This document shows positions 41,002 to 49,986 of a DNA stretch of 64,000 nucleotides, piece by piece (within the stretch, counting starts at the first letter, position 1; every line of letters begins with the position of its first letter). Made by a program: the position numbers and the translations under genes. Source of the stretch: Oligoflexia bacterium (GTDB lineage: Bacteria; Bdellovibrionota_G; JANQFH01); contig JANQFH010000024.1 in the NCBI GenBank assembly GCA_028277945.1, positions 116,711 to 180,710 on the forward strand, written 5' to 3'. The notes beneath the pieces are model-generated. The model worked only from the letters and a program-made list of their open reading frames with translations. It made no database searches and was not told where the DNA came from.

Positions 41002-44000
41002 ATGGCCGAGTTTCAGCGTAAGATTTTCACATCTTCAGTATTTTTCAGGTCTTTTGGTTTGCTGTGTTGGTTTGTATTGCTCTTTGCCAGCCCAGCTTTA
41101 GCCCATTCTTCAGCAGCTGAGCTGTATGCCAACTACCGTTCTATATACGGCAGCTATAGTTGGTGGTTAGAGCGTTGGCTGGATTGGCATGAGCAGCGGC
41201 GTAGGTACTTTGCCGAGATTGAGAGTCCTCAAGGAGACTTCACCGCCTTTGCCGAGACCTCAGCGTTTGCCGATTTATCAGATTTAGAGCAGCGGTTCTA
41301 TTATGAGAACTCGCTTAGGCAGTTCACGGTTTTAAAGGCCGATGATCTAGTCATTGTAGCTCAAGCAGAGCCCAATGCCCTGGTACGTGCACAGTTATTA
41401 GAGGCTGCCTTAGGCAACTACCTGCTCGTGCAAGACCGTTGGCGTATTGAGGCCACAGACAGAGCGTTACTTACGACCTATGCTGAAGCTGGGGATGTTT
41501 TTTGGCAGCATTACTATGAAGCGCGGCGGATGATGCTGGGTTTGGATGCCACTGCTACTTGGCAGCAGATGCTCGTTGCTTTTGATCGTTTGGCCACAGA
41601 GACCCTCGGCCTATCTGAGTACGAACGCATCTACCAGGGCTCTCAGCACTTTTTAGCTTACATAGAAGAGGAGGAGCCTCGTTCCATAGCCCGCAATCTT
41701 GCCAAGAACGGTTTGGCCCTGACCCTGTTGGAATCGAGCGATGTCAACAGTACCTGGAAGAACTCCGCTTATGAGACCTCAAAGTTAATCAAGCAACTCG
41801 GTTTGCTCTCTGTGTTGCTGGAGTGGGTCCATAACCAAGAAGCTAGTACGCTTGAGGAGGCGCTGCCTCTCCTGACAAAGCATGCTCCTAAGAGCGGCGT
41901 CCTACCCAAGCAAGAGGGTGAGCCTGGGGTGCACTATGTGGATGTGACCCAGAAGGTCTATTTGGGGTTGGGTCAAGAGAACGATCGTTGGATCCTACGT
42001 GGGGGTGAGATCTATTTACTCCCAAGCATCCAAGATAAGCAGATCACCATTGAGGTCACTGAGATTGGTGGGATGGTGGGCATGGTTCGTGACACTCCTA
42101 CTGTCCAGGTAGATGACACCCAGAGAGGTACGGGACGTCTGTGGGCTTTAGATGAGGCTAAGCTGTATGCCAAGGTAAAGCTGCGCTCATCCATGCATTT
42201 TGCAGGGGATCAAGTAGGTACGATAACCGTTCAGCATGGCAGGATCATCGCCTCGGAGTATGAAGAGAACAAAGATCTCCATGGCAAGCTCTACCTAGCC
42301 TTGCAGCCGAGCAAACTACGGCGTCAATGGATCAGCTCACTATACCGGGATCTTCCCAAGCAATGGCAACAACAGGGACGTACAGATGTCGCCCTATTAG
42401 ATGATCTTCTAGCACTCGAGCGTCTCTCTAAGCACAACTGGCGTTCTCGGCATGATCGTTATCTTGCCATGGCCAAGCGTTACCGCAGAGAGCACAGCCA
42501 CAACACCGCGACCCACATTGCAGAGGATAACCTGTTGTTGACCCTACACTCCCGTGAAGCTGAGGAGATGGCCGCACAGATCAATGGTTTTTTTGGCGAT
42601 CGTCATAGGGATCAACTAGCCGCTTTTACGATCTACGATCTGCCCATTTTAGTCCCCGCCTTAGCATTGATGGTTCCAAGTGGGGGTGCCAGCCTTGGTG
42701 GCGTAGCCGCGGCCACGGGGCGTAGTGTAATGTGGCGCACTCTGTTTGCTCAAGGAGCCAAGCGTTGGTTGATCCGAGGTCTTATTGGTAGCTCTATCCT
42801 CACTCCCTTACACGCGGGTTGGAAGCATCTAACTGGCCGTCCAGCCTTGGATCACATCTGGTTAGACTTTGCCGTCAATGCCACCTTTATTGCTTCGTTT
42901 GGCGGTATTCGTGTGCTGCATCAGCTGGGAGACCGGTTGATGTTGAAGGCGCTGCCTTTTTTAAGAAAGCCAGGGGGTTATCTCGTACCACGGATGACCT
43001 TCCGCGGCACCATGGAAGCGGCTCCAGCCTTAAGCCATACAGGTACGGCGTTGAGTCAAACGGCTTTGGTTTTAGAGATGGGTATGGCTCTCACCGCAGC
43101 CTCTGGGGGTTGGAGTAATCTGCTTAGTCTCGGTGCCCAAGGTCCCAAAAGCCTGAGTGATTGGCGCGATCTGTATTTTCGTACGACGTTGATGGTGGGT
43201 ATGCTGCATACCTCCTTAGTGGCTATGCGACCTGGTCTTTTACGCCAACCCATCATCGGTCAACAGATCGCTGGCCAACGCTTTGGCTTGCAACAGATCG
43301 GTCAGCAGCTGCAACCCTCGACTCGTCCAGGTTCTTCCCAGCCTGCAAACTATGCCAGACAGGCTGAAGCAGTTGCTCTGGAGATCATGGAGAGCTGGCG
43401 CCAAGGAGGCTCTGGACCTCGGCAGCCTAGCTCAAGTTGGGGAGAGGCTGGCAACTACAACAATTTTGTAGAAAGCCTGCCTGGATCCTCAACAACAGGA
43501 CCGAGAGCGGCTACACCCGTAAACAGTAGACAAGTGGCGACAAGAACAACAACACCCACCTCAAGTAGAACCCAGAGCCCACAGAATAACCGGCAAACTA
43601 CTCCTGAAAATACCCCCACAACAACCATGCCAGATATGCCAGCTGTGGTACCCATTACCGTACTACCCGCTATGCCAGAGATGTTCCCTGCTGAACCGGA
43701 TGCAACAACGACAATGCCTGATGAAGCTCAATCAAAAGCAGTCTTGCACAAGGCAAATTTTCAGGCTAGCAATGCCCCTCCATCCCTTCCTCCCGGCAAT
43801 GACCTTTTAGATTGGTTTGCCTACGTAAAACTCTGTGCTGAATCTAGCGAATTTTGTGGTCGTTTTTCGTTTAAAGACTTTCAAACACAACGTAATGAAC
43901 TGTTGACAGCGTGGGGGCATCTTCTTGGGGACGAAACATTTGATCCTAAGCGCGAATTTCAGACCCTGTTAAGGCAACTCATAGTCGCACTTGAGACTGC

Positions 44001-47000
44001 AACAGGGTTGGAAAGATTCAAATCCTTCCGCGCTAATGAATTTGAATCGGTGGGAAGAGAAATTGAAGCACTAGGTGGGAAGATGGCCTACTATACGCTA
44101 AACATGGTGGGTGGAAGGCGTGTCATGCTAAGGCTCATTCCAGAGAGTCTCATGGATGCGGACAGGCAAGGGATCAACGTTGGCATTGTAGAGACTCAGT
44201 TTCTGGCTCAATATGATTTGGCACCAGAGATTTTAGGGGTCGTCCCAGCAGATGAACTTAAAGAACTACTGAAACTGCCAGGAATTAGTGACAACCCTCA
44301 CGACCCGTTTGTTCTTGGTGTGGTGTTTGAAGATTTCAGTGATGCCTATTGGCCAGGACACGAGGAAATGCCTACAGGTGAAGAGCGCTCGTGGGACCCA
44401 ATGGCTGTACGTCACCGTATGTTGGCTTTGGAATACTTTCTAGATCAATTGCATATAAACTATTCAAGCCAAATTGAGCTTCTCATCATGCCCGATGGAC
44501 GAGTATGGGTGTTCCCAAGTGACCTGCCACACTTTGCTGGGGTTGATGCAGACGTAAGGAATAATTTTGTTAGTCATCTCTGGAATCGAGTAGAGTGGGC
44601 TGACATAGACCCTGACCGGTTTGGAGATTCTGTAGTATCGCTGCGACCCTTTCTTGAAGCCATGGGCCTACAGCCACCAAGTGGAAGGTCTCTTTCTGCG
44701 GAAGACATCGACGCTGAGCTCCGTGGTGAGGGCGGTATCAATGACCCGGATGAGACGGAACGACGCCTCATTGAGGGATGGCAAAGAATGATTGAACATG
44801 ATGATTCTAATGGCGGTCCAAGAGGACCGCAGGCACTCTTGGACGATGGGACCTCTGGGGAGAGTTTTGGGCCACCCCTGCCTTTGGACTACGGCCCACC
44901 CCTCGATCCAGAACTTACAGAGATGCCGTTGCTGCCGCATATTGTTCTTCCGAAGACCTCACCTTATATCGGTGATTCCCCTGGTTCCGCCACTTCCTTT
45001 GTGGCATCCGAACAGGACAATCCATTGAGAGAGGATCGTGAAGAACAGTTTCGACATGCAGACCAAAAGCTACGATTGATTTTTGGTAATGCTGCCAATT
45101 GGGCATTTCATAATAGTCCACCTAGCCTTGAGCACTATTTCCAAACGGAGCATGGATCACCAGAGCAAACTACACAAGAACGACAACTATTGGTGTTGCG
45201 CGCAATGCTTGATGGCGTCTTTTTTGCTGGATTAAATAGATTGCTCGAACTCCAAAAGCTCTTTTTGTTTTCGGATGAAACGTTGCAACAGTTTAGAAGG
45301 TTCAAAGAACGTGTTCTTGCTAACCCTCCATCCAAGGGTAGAGACATAGCTGCTATTCTAGGTGAAATAGAAAAGGAGGCTAGTGATCTTATTGGCAGTC
45401 GGATCGATGACGTTATGATTAGTGTTTTTCGCGATCCAGAGTTGGCTCCTCAGAGTGTACGGGATGCCCTTGCCCAGGCAGGTGTTGACTACCAGGACAC
45501 TGTGCGTTGGAGTCCGGAAGTGCTTGCCCCAGATAAGTTTCAACAGCTGTTGTTTGAAGTTATGAAGGTTCTTGGGTGGGACGGCACTATTGAAGTCGGT
45601 ATTACGTTTGGGCTTCCCGATCCTAGACATCCAGATCGACTATATCAGCTTCACGCTACAATACCTGAATGGGCTGGTTATATGGCACTGGTTCATGAGA
45701 TAGGCCACTGGTACCAAAGCTTTAGTCTTTTGCGGGCTGGGAGGCCAAGGCCTACTACACCTACCGTCACTATAGAAGGTGCCGATCTTTTCGAAACGCT
45801 TAGAGAACTTGAAGTTTATCTTGAGATGCTAAGACCTACTGACCCAGAACATAGGACAACGGAGGAATTGCTTGACAGAGTTCACCATCTATCTCAACTT
45901 TTCGATTATTATCTTCCACTGCTTCGCACCCTAGCTGCAAGGTCTGATCTAGTGACCGAGGTTGAAACTGCGTTACGTGTTGGAGAAGGTGAACACAGTG
46001 AAAATCCAGATTACGAAAGGTTTGTTGCATTCTGGCTTTCATTGGTTGATCCTGAATTTATACAGGAGGTTGTTGAAACACTTGATCGTCTTGAGGAACG
46101 TGCGGAAATTGTTCTCGAATTTTATTCGAGTTTAGACCTCTCCGTACGTCTTCAAAGTAGACCATCGTTGATTTTAGAAGAAGAAACCATGTCTGAGAGC
46201 GGAGGCGAAACTGTTGCGTCCTCGCCTCCTAGTCGCGGGTCTTCTCGAAGTACCTCTGTGGCGCCTGCCCGCCCTACTAGCATTGCCCAAAACGAACCTT
46301 GTCCTTGTGGCAGCGGTAAAAAATTCAAGAAATGTCATGGCGCGCCGGGTGGACCGAACGCACTCTTGGACGATGGGATCTCTGGGGAGAGTTTTGGGCC
46401 GCCCCTGCCTTTGGACTACGGCCCACCAGTCGATCTAGAACTTACAGAGATGCCGTTGCTGCCGCATTGGCATGCGGGGCAAGGCGCTGCAGGGTTTCCA
46501 CTGGGGGACAGTGATGCAGATCCGCCATTCCTAACTCCTCGTTGGATCGAACAGACCACCCCGCCATGGGTGGTGGGTGACGAAGCTGATGTCGATGCTG
46601 CTGACGGTGACAACACAGACGAAACAGCAGCGCAACCACTCCTGACGCCGCTCGCTCCATCTCTATTGCCAAATGACGGGCTGTCCAATTTGCAGCTGCA
46701 AGCTTCTTCTGAGGAAAGAGATGCGGAAGACCAATCGACACCCGATGAACCCGAGGAAGCAACAACTCCAGCAGCAGAAGAAGCTCAACCAAGTGACGCT
46801 GGGCACGAAGATGTCGTTGTAGATTTGTTAGGAGAGGAAGCCGCTACAATTTGGCATGCGCACTGGCCGTTAGAAGCTGACGCCACTGATTTAGCAGAGC
46901 AATTGTACAGAGCCCTGGTTGCTGAAGCAGACATCCTAGGTAGAATGTTCGATGCGAAACTCAAAGCGGTTGGCTCTAATAGAGAGGAGGCGATTAGATG

Positions 47001-48237
47001 GGCGGATCGAGATGCCGAGGGTGGAGAAGCAGAGGAAGACATCCCTGAAGATGTTTATCAGAGATACAAAAGAGCTGAAGCATTAGCGAGGGCAGATGCC
47101 GATTTTCAGCGGCAGATGCAAACCATTGAATTACTGAAGACCCTTTTAAAAGGAGCCGTAGATCGCTTAGCCAGTTGGGGCATCCATACATTGATCCATC
47201 GTCTTGGTCTTAGACCAGAACTATCCTTGGGAGAAGCGATGGGTGGTATGCCGACATGGGATGCTAACGAAGTATTTGCAGAAGCTGTGGGTAGTCTCCT
47301 ACTTAGTCGAGGCATTGATTTTTTTGGTCCGGAATCCCCAATTACTGATGTGATGCTTGTTCAAGAGAGACTAAGGTGGGATTTAGCCTTGATAGCATTT
47401 ACAGCAGGAGTTGATCCGGCAGTACTGACGACAGATTCTCATTATGAACTAGTACAGGACGACCTAAATGCTTTGCTACAGACGCTCGCAGTAGTTTGTC
47501 GTCGGATTGAGGTGTTAGAGGTACAACGCGCCCTGGGACTTCGCACCATTAGCAAAGCAATAGCAGCTCTCGAAGCATTGCAAGGGGAAACAGGGCAGCG
47601 TGAATTTGAAGTTGAGGGTTTAACGGCTAACGAGAGGGATTTTTTTAATCTTGTTATATTGAATGCGCTTCCCGACGAGTTTGATGTTGCTAGTGCGATA
47701 TCCGTATTAGCAGACCTTCGTGCAGAGCAAAATCGAGCCGTTGATACAAAACAAGCGCTAGACAGATCTTTAAAGCCGTTATTGGATCTGCTTGAGCGAT
47801 TTGATCAATTTCTGGGTGAACAGAGTGATGTAGAGCACAGCCTTGCGGATGCTTTTAGAGGTCAAGATGTGTCTGAACATCGGTTGAGAGAAAGAGTACA
47901 AATTTTCTTTGGTGGAAATAGAGAACTATCCGAAGCCGTCTACAAAGCTTTCCTTGGTGAACAGCATCTTGAGGGAGAAGCCAAAGTCGAATTTTGGCGT
48001 CGAGTTGCGGAGATTGCCGCTACAGCGTCTAATTTACTTTGGTCTATTGTGCACCGCCATCGAGCTCTGCCAACAGTAGAAACAATGGGCGATGGCATGG
48101 CACTACGCTTTCAACCGGCTAGCCCTGAACTTGACCCAGCAGCAAGAGCAGAACAAATTGAGCGAGCCCTTGCTCGCGTGGCTGTAGAGTTCCGGTCCCG
48201 TCTTGAAGCGAGAGAGCGTGAACAAGGTGGTGAATAA
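41002..48237 (+). CDS. Giant modular secreted protein (zincin-like and SEC-C modules)
   Basis: 2411 residues in one frame with no interruption. Residues 1-34 are a signal peptide (FVLLFASPALA, cleavage before HSS). Residues 35-540 are mixed helical and beta without a known family; 542-600 is hydrophobic and Gly/Ala-rich; about 777-930 is a Ser/Thr/Pro/Gln linker. An unassigned domain spans 934-1262. A 39-residue segment (1275-1313) is repeated at 1784-1822. Between the copies lie a zincin-like domain with H1565-E-I-G-H1569-W and a SEC-C motif (C1767, C1769, C1778, H1779). After the second copy come an acidic linker (1823-1945) and a long helical region. I recognise no named family. Export, modularity and the repeats suggest an effector or polymorphic-toxin-like protein. 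ATG 41002 follows AGGATATAGT. Confidence 0.85.
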   Translation: MAEFQRKIFTSSVFFRSFGLLCWFVLLFASPALAHSSAAELYANYRSIYGSYSWWLERWLDWHEQRRRYFAEIESPQGDFTAFAETSAFADLSDLEQRFYYENSLRQFTVLKADDLVIVAQAEPNALVRAQLLEAALGNYLLVQDRWRIEATDRALLTTYAEAGDVFWQHYYEARRMMLGLDATATWQQMLVAFDRLATETLGLSEYERIYQGSQHFLAYIEEEEPRSIARNLAKNGLALTLLESSDVNSTWKNSAYETSKLIKQLGLLSVLLEWVHNQEASTLEEALPLLTKHAPKSGVLPKQEGEPGVHYVDVTQKVYLGLGQENDRWILRGGEIYLLPSIQDKQITIEVTEIGGMVGMVRDTPTVQVDDTQRGTGRLWALDEAKLYAKVKLRSSMHFAGDQVGTITVQHGRIIASEYEENKDLHGKLYLALQPSKLRRQWISSLYRDLPKQWQQQGRTDVALLDDLLALERLSKHNWRSRHDRYLAMAKRYRREHSHNTATHIAEDNLLLTLHSREAEEMAAQINGFFGDRHRDQLAAFTIYDLPILVPALALMVPSGGASLGGVAAATGRSVMWRTLFAQGAKRWLIRGLIGSSILTPLHAGWKHLTGRPALDHIWLDFAVNATFIASFGGIRVLHQLGDRLMLKALPFLRKPGGYLVPRMTFRGTMEAAPALSHTGTALSQTALVLEMGMALTAASGGWSNLLSLGAQGPKSLSDWRDLYFRTTLMVGMLHTSLVAMRPGLLRQPIIGQQIAGQRFGLQQIGQQLQPSTRPGSSQPANYARQAEAVALEIMESWRQGGSGPRQPSSSWGEAGNYNNFVESLPGSSTTGPRAATPVNSRQVATRTTTPTSSRTQSPQNNRQTTPENTPTTTMPDMPAVVPITVLPAMPEMFPAEPDATTTMPDEAQSKAVLHKANFQASNAPPSLPPGNDLLDWFAYVKLCAESSEFCGRFSFKDFQTQRNELLTAWGHLLGDETFDPKREFQTLLRQLIVALETATGLERFKSFRANEFESVGREIEALGGKMAYYTLNMVGGRRVMLRLIPESLMDADRQGINVGIVETQFLAQYDLAPEILGVVPADELKELLKLPGISDNPHDPFVLGVVFEDFSDAYWPGHEEMPTGEERSWDPMAVRHRMLALEYFLDQLHINYSSQIELLIMPDGRVWVFPSDLPHFAGVDADVRNNFVSHLWNRVEWADIDPDRFGDSVVSLRPFLEAMGLQPPSGRSLSAEDIDAELRGEGGINDPDETERRLIEGWQRMIEHDDSNGGPRGPQALLDDGTSGESFGPPLPLDYGPPLDPELTEMPLLPHIVLPKTSPYIGDSPGSATSFVASEQDNPLREDREEQFRHADQKLRLIFGNAANWAFHNSPPSLEHYFQTEHGSPEQTTQERQLLVLRAMLDGVFFAGLNRLLELQKLFLFSDETLQQFRRFKERVLANPPSKGRDIAAILGEIEKEASDLIGSRIDDVMISVFRDPELAPQSVRDALAQAGVDYQDTVRWSPEVLAPDKFQQLLFEVMKVLGWDGTIEVGITFGLPDPRHPDRLYQLHATIPEWAGYMALVHEIGHWYQSFSLLRAGRPRPTTPTVTIEGADLFETLRELEVYLEMLRPTDPEHRTTEELLDRVHHLSQLFDYYLPLLRTLAARSDLVTEVETALRVGEGEHSENPDYERFVAFWLSLVDPEFIQEVVETLDRLEERAEIVLEFYSSLDLSVRLQSRPSLILEEETMSESGGETVASSPPSRGSSRSTSVAPARPTSIAQNEPCPCGSGKKFKKCHGAPGGPNALLDDGISGESFGPPLPLDYGPPVDLELTEMPLLPHWHAGQGAAGFPLGDSDADPPFLTPRWIEQTTPPWVVGDEADVDAADGDNTDETAAQPLLTPLAPSLLPNDGLSNLQLQASSEERDAEDQSTPDEPEEATTPAAEEAQPSDAGHEDVVVDLLGEEAATIWHAHWPLEADATDLAEQLYRALVAEADILGRMFDAKLKAVGSNREEAIRWADRDAEGGEAEEDIPEDVYQRYKRAEALARADADFQRQMQTIELLKTLLKGAVDRLASWGIHTLIHRLGLRPELSLGEAMGGMPTWDANEVFAEAVGSLLLSRGIDFFGPESPITDVMLVQERLRWDLALIAFTAGVDPAVLTTDSHYELVQDDLNALLQTLAVVCRRIEVLEVQRALGLRTISKAIAALEALQGETGQREFEVEGLTANERDFFNLVILNALPDEFDVASAISVLADLRAEQNRAVDTKQALDRSLKPLLDLLERFDQFLGEQSDVEHSLADAFRGQDVSEHRLRERVQIFFGGNRELSEAVYKAFLGEQHLEGEAKVEFWRRVAEIAATASNLLWSIVHRHRALPTVETMGDGMALRFQPASPELDPAARAEQIERALARVAVEFRSRLEAREREQGGE
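44824..44940 (+). repeat. Internal repeat copy 1 of the giant gene (39 codons)
   Basis: 117 bases encoding GPQALLDDGTSGESFG through LTEMPLLPH. It matches 46351-46467 at 110 of 117 positions and 35 of 39 residues. It precedes the zincin-like module. Confidence 0.95.
46351..46467 (+). repeat. Internal repeat copy 2 of the giant gene (39 codons)
   Basis: 117 bases encoding GPNALLDDGISGESFG through LTEMPLLPH. It directly follows the SEC-C motif and precedes the acidic linker of the last module. Confidence 0.95.
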
Positions 48238-48343
48238 ACTAGGCTAAAGGCTTGACTTAGAGCGGCTGGTGCAGGTATATAGCCCCGGGTTCAAGGCAAC
48301 ATCGCTGATTCGTTGCCAAAATAGCGACCCCAGAATAGAGACC

Positions 48344-49057
48344 ATGGAGAAGATAACACTACAGGCGGAGCTGCGGCAGAGCCGTGGTACCAACGCCAAC
48401 CGTCGACTGCGGCTGCGGGGACTCGTGCCAGCAGTGGTCTATGGCCGCGGCAGTGATCCGGTCAGCCTACAGTTCAATCCCAAGAGCTTGCTACAGGCCC
48501 TGCAGGGGGGAGAGAGTGCCACGCGGCTGATCAGCCTCGATATTAGCGGTACTAAGAAAGACAGCTCGCGCCTGGTGTTGCTCAAAGAGGTGCAGCGCGA
48601 TCCGCTAACGCAGGCTTGGAGCCATGTCGACTTTCTCGAAGTCAACATGAAAGAGGCCATTACCGTACCCGTGCCGCTGCGCTACGTCGGTAAAGCCGCC
48701 GGTCTTGTACAGGGCGGGATTGTCGATATCCAACGACGTCAACTAAACATCAGCTGCCTACCGGCAGATATCCCGACCCACATTGACGTGGATGTAACGC
48801 AGCTCAACATTGGCGATTCCCTACATATTAGTGATATTCAAGTGGCTGCAGGCTTGACCATTGTCGATAGTGCTCATCTTACCTTGGCCACGGTGGTGGT
48901 GCCTGGTAAGGAAGAAGAGCCCGCAGCCGTCAGCGAGGAAGAGGCGGCCGCGGCGGAAGCGGCAGCCGCTGAAGGCGAACAACCTGCTGCTGCAAAGCCT
49001 GAAGCAGAAGCTGACGCTAAAGAAAAAGACAAAGAGAAAGAAAAAGAGAAAACATAG
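48344..49057 (+). CDS. rplY: Ribosomal protein bL25, CTC type
   Basis: 237 residues from ATG 48344; an in-frame GTG 25 codons upstream is unlikely, because the family starts at MEKITLQAELRQSRGTNANRRLR. The 5S rRNA-binding L25 domain covers residues 1-95 and the TL5/CTC beta domain about 96-185 (HVDFLEVNMKEAITVPVPL). The tail is a long Ala/Glu then Lys/Glu low-complexity segment. L25 binds 5S rRNA in the central protuberance. It normally lies close behind prs; here 10.3 kb intervene. Confidence 0.95.
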   Translation: MEKITLQAELRQSRGTNANRRLRLRGLVPAVVYGRGSDPVSLQFNPKSLLQALQGGESATRLISLDISGTKKDSSRLVLLKEVQRDPLTQAWSHVDFLEVNMKEAITVPVPLRYVGKAAGLVQGGIVDIQRRQLNISCLPADIPTHIDVDVTQLNIGDSLHISDIQVAAGLTIVDSAHLTLATVVVPGKEEEPAAVSEEEAAAAEAAAAEGEQPAAAKPEAEADAKEKDKEKEKEKT

Positions 49058-49170
49058 CCATCCAACCATTCCTGTAGGCTTAACCATAGACCTTGCGAAT
49101 TCCAGGCTGTAGATGTGGAAAAGACCGTAACTCATTTTTTAACTTCAATGAACCTCGGAACGAATTCAGC

Positions 49171-49318
49171 GACTCAAAACAGAGTAGCGGGTGACGCGCC
49201 GGAGGGGCCCGCCTCCCGCCCAGTGCAACGCGAACTAGCGCAGCGTTGCGCAATATCACAAGACAGGACGGGAGGATGGGAGCATACGGCGCGGCAGGAC
49301 CCGTTACTCTGTTTTGAG
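49171..49318. repeat. 148-bp MITE-like inverted-repeat element
   Basis: The ends are 21-base terminal inverted repeats (49171-49191 and 49298-49318) differing at two positions, built on CTCAAAACAGAGTA. Similarity between the two halves continues inward (CGCGCCG and CCTCCCG blocks), and the centre holds a GCGCA/TGCGC hairpin. No open frame is present. The right end supplies the GAGG used as the pth ribosome-binding site. Confidence 0.8.
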
Positions 49319-49326
49319 GCTATGAA

Positions 49327-49986
49327 ATGAGTCTCAGTTTAGTAGTAGGCTTGGGCAATCCGGGCGGCGAGTACGCTGCAACAAGACACAACCTCGGCTT
49401 TCTTATTGTCGACGCTTACCTGGCAAAGTGTGGTTTGAACTCACACAAGCACGGACTTTGGAAGCAGCTCCTGAGCAAAAAGCTGTGGCAGAAAAAATTT
49501 TCAGCAAAGTTTCTCGATCTTGAAAGGGTCGCTCCAGAAGTCCTAAAAAAAATAGGAATTCGCTATTGGTTAAAGCCCACAACCTTTATGAACCGCAGCG
49601 GCCAATCTGTCGGTCCCTGCTTGCACACCCTGCAGTTAAAACCAGAGCAGATGTTGGTGGTGCACGACGATCTGGACATACCCCTGGGAAAAGTTAAGGT
49701 TAAGAGCTCCGGCGGTCATGGTGGCCATAACGGCATACGCTCCATCATCGACGCTGTGGCTGGCGACGGCTTCTGGCGTTTGCGTATTGGTATTGGTAAG
49801 CCAGCGGCAGATTTTGGTGGTGATGGTGCCGATTGGGTATTGCAGCCCAAAGATAGCGAAGAGCTGCAACCCTGTATTGCCGCGGGAACGCAAGCGCTCA
49901 CAACAATCGTGCAACACGGTTTAGAAAAGGCTATGCAGATCATACATACCAATACAGATAAGGAGAGAGATGATGTTGACGGATAA
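49327..49986 (+). CDS. pth: Peptidyl-tRNA hydrolase
   Basis: 219 residues. The catalytic histidine lies in [12 protein letters not shown] (near residue 20), with GLGNPG at the N-terminus, [41 protein letters not shown] and a final RLRIGIGKP. The enzyme releases tRNA from dropped-off peptidyl-tRNA. Compared with typical ~190-residue members it has an extra segment around residues 38-75. The ribosome-binding site is GAGG, seven bases before ATG 49327, and belongs to the end of the adjacent repeat element. It overlaps hppA by 14-17 bases. Confidence 0.95.
   Translation: MSLSLVVGLGNPGGEYAATRHNLGFLIVDAYLAKCGLNSHKHGLWKQLLSKKLWQKKFSAKFLDLERVAPEVLKKIGIRYWLKPTTFMNRSGQSVGPCLHTLQLKPEQMLVVHDDLDIPLGKVKVKSSGGHGGHNGIRSIIDAVAGDGFWRLRIGIGKPAADFGGDGADWVLQPKDSEELQPCIAAGTQALTTIVQHGLEKAMQIIHTNTDKERDDVDG

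Noticed and set aside
40817-41101. 94-codon frame overlapping the start of the giant gene
   Set aside because: It overlaps the signal-peptide codons in another frame and covers the 25-base repeat; the sequence is low in recognisable structure.
49115-49330. 71-codon open frame across the MITE-like element
   Set aside because: It is an artefact of reading through an inverted-repeat element; no protein-like features or ribosome-binding site.
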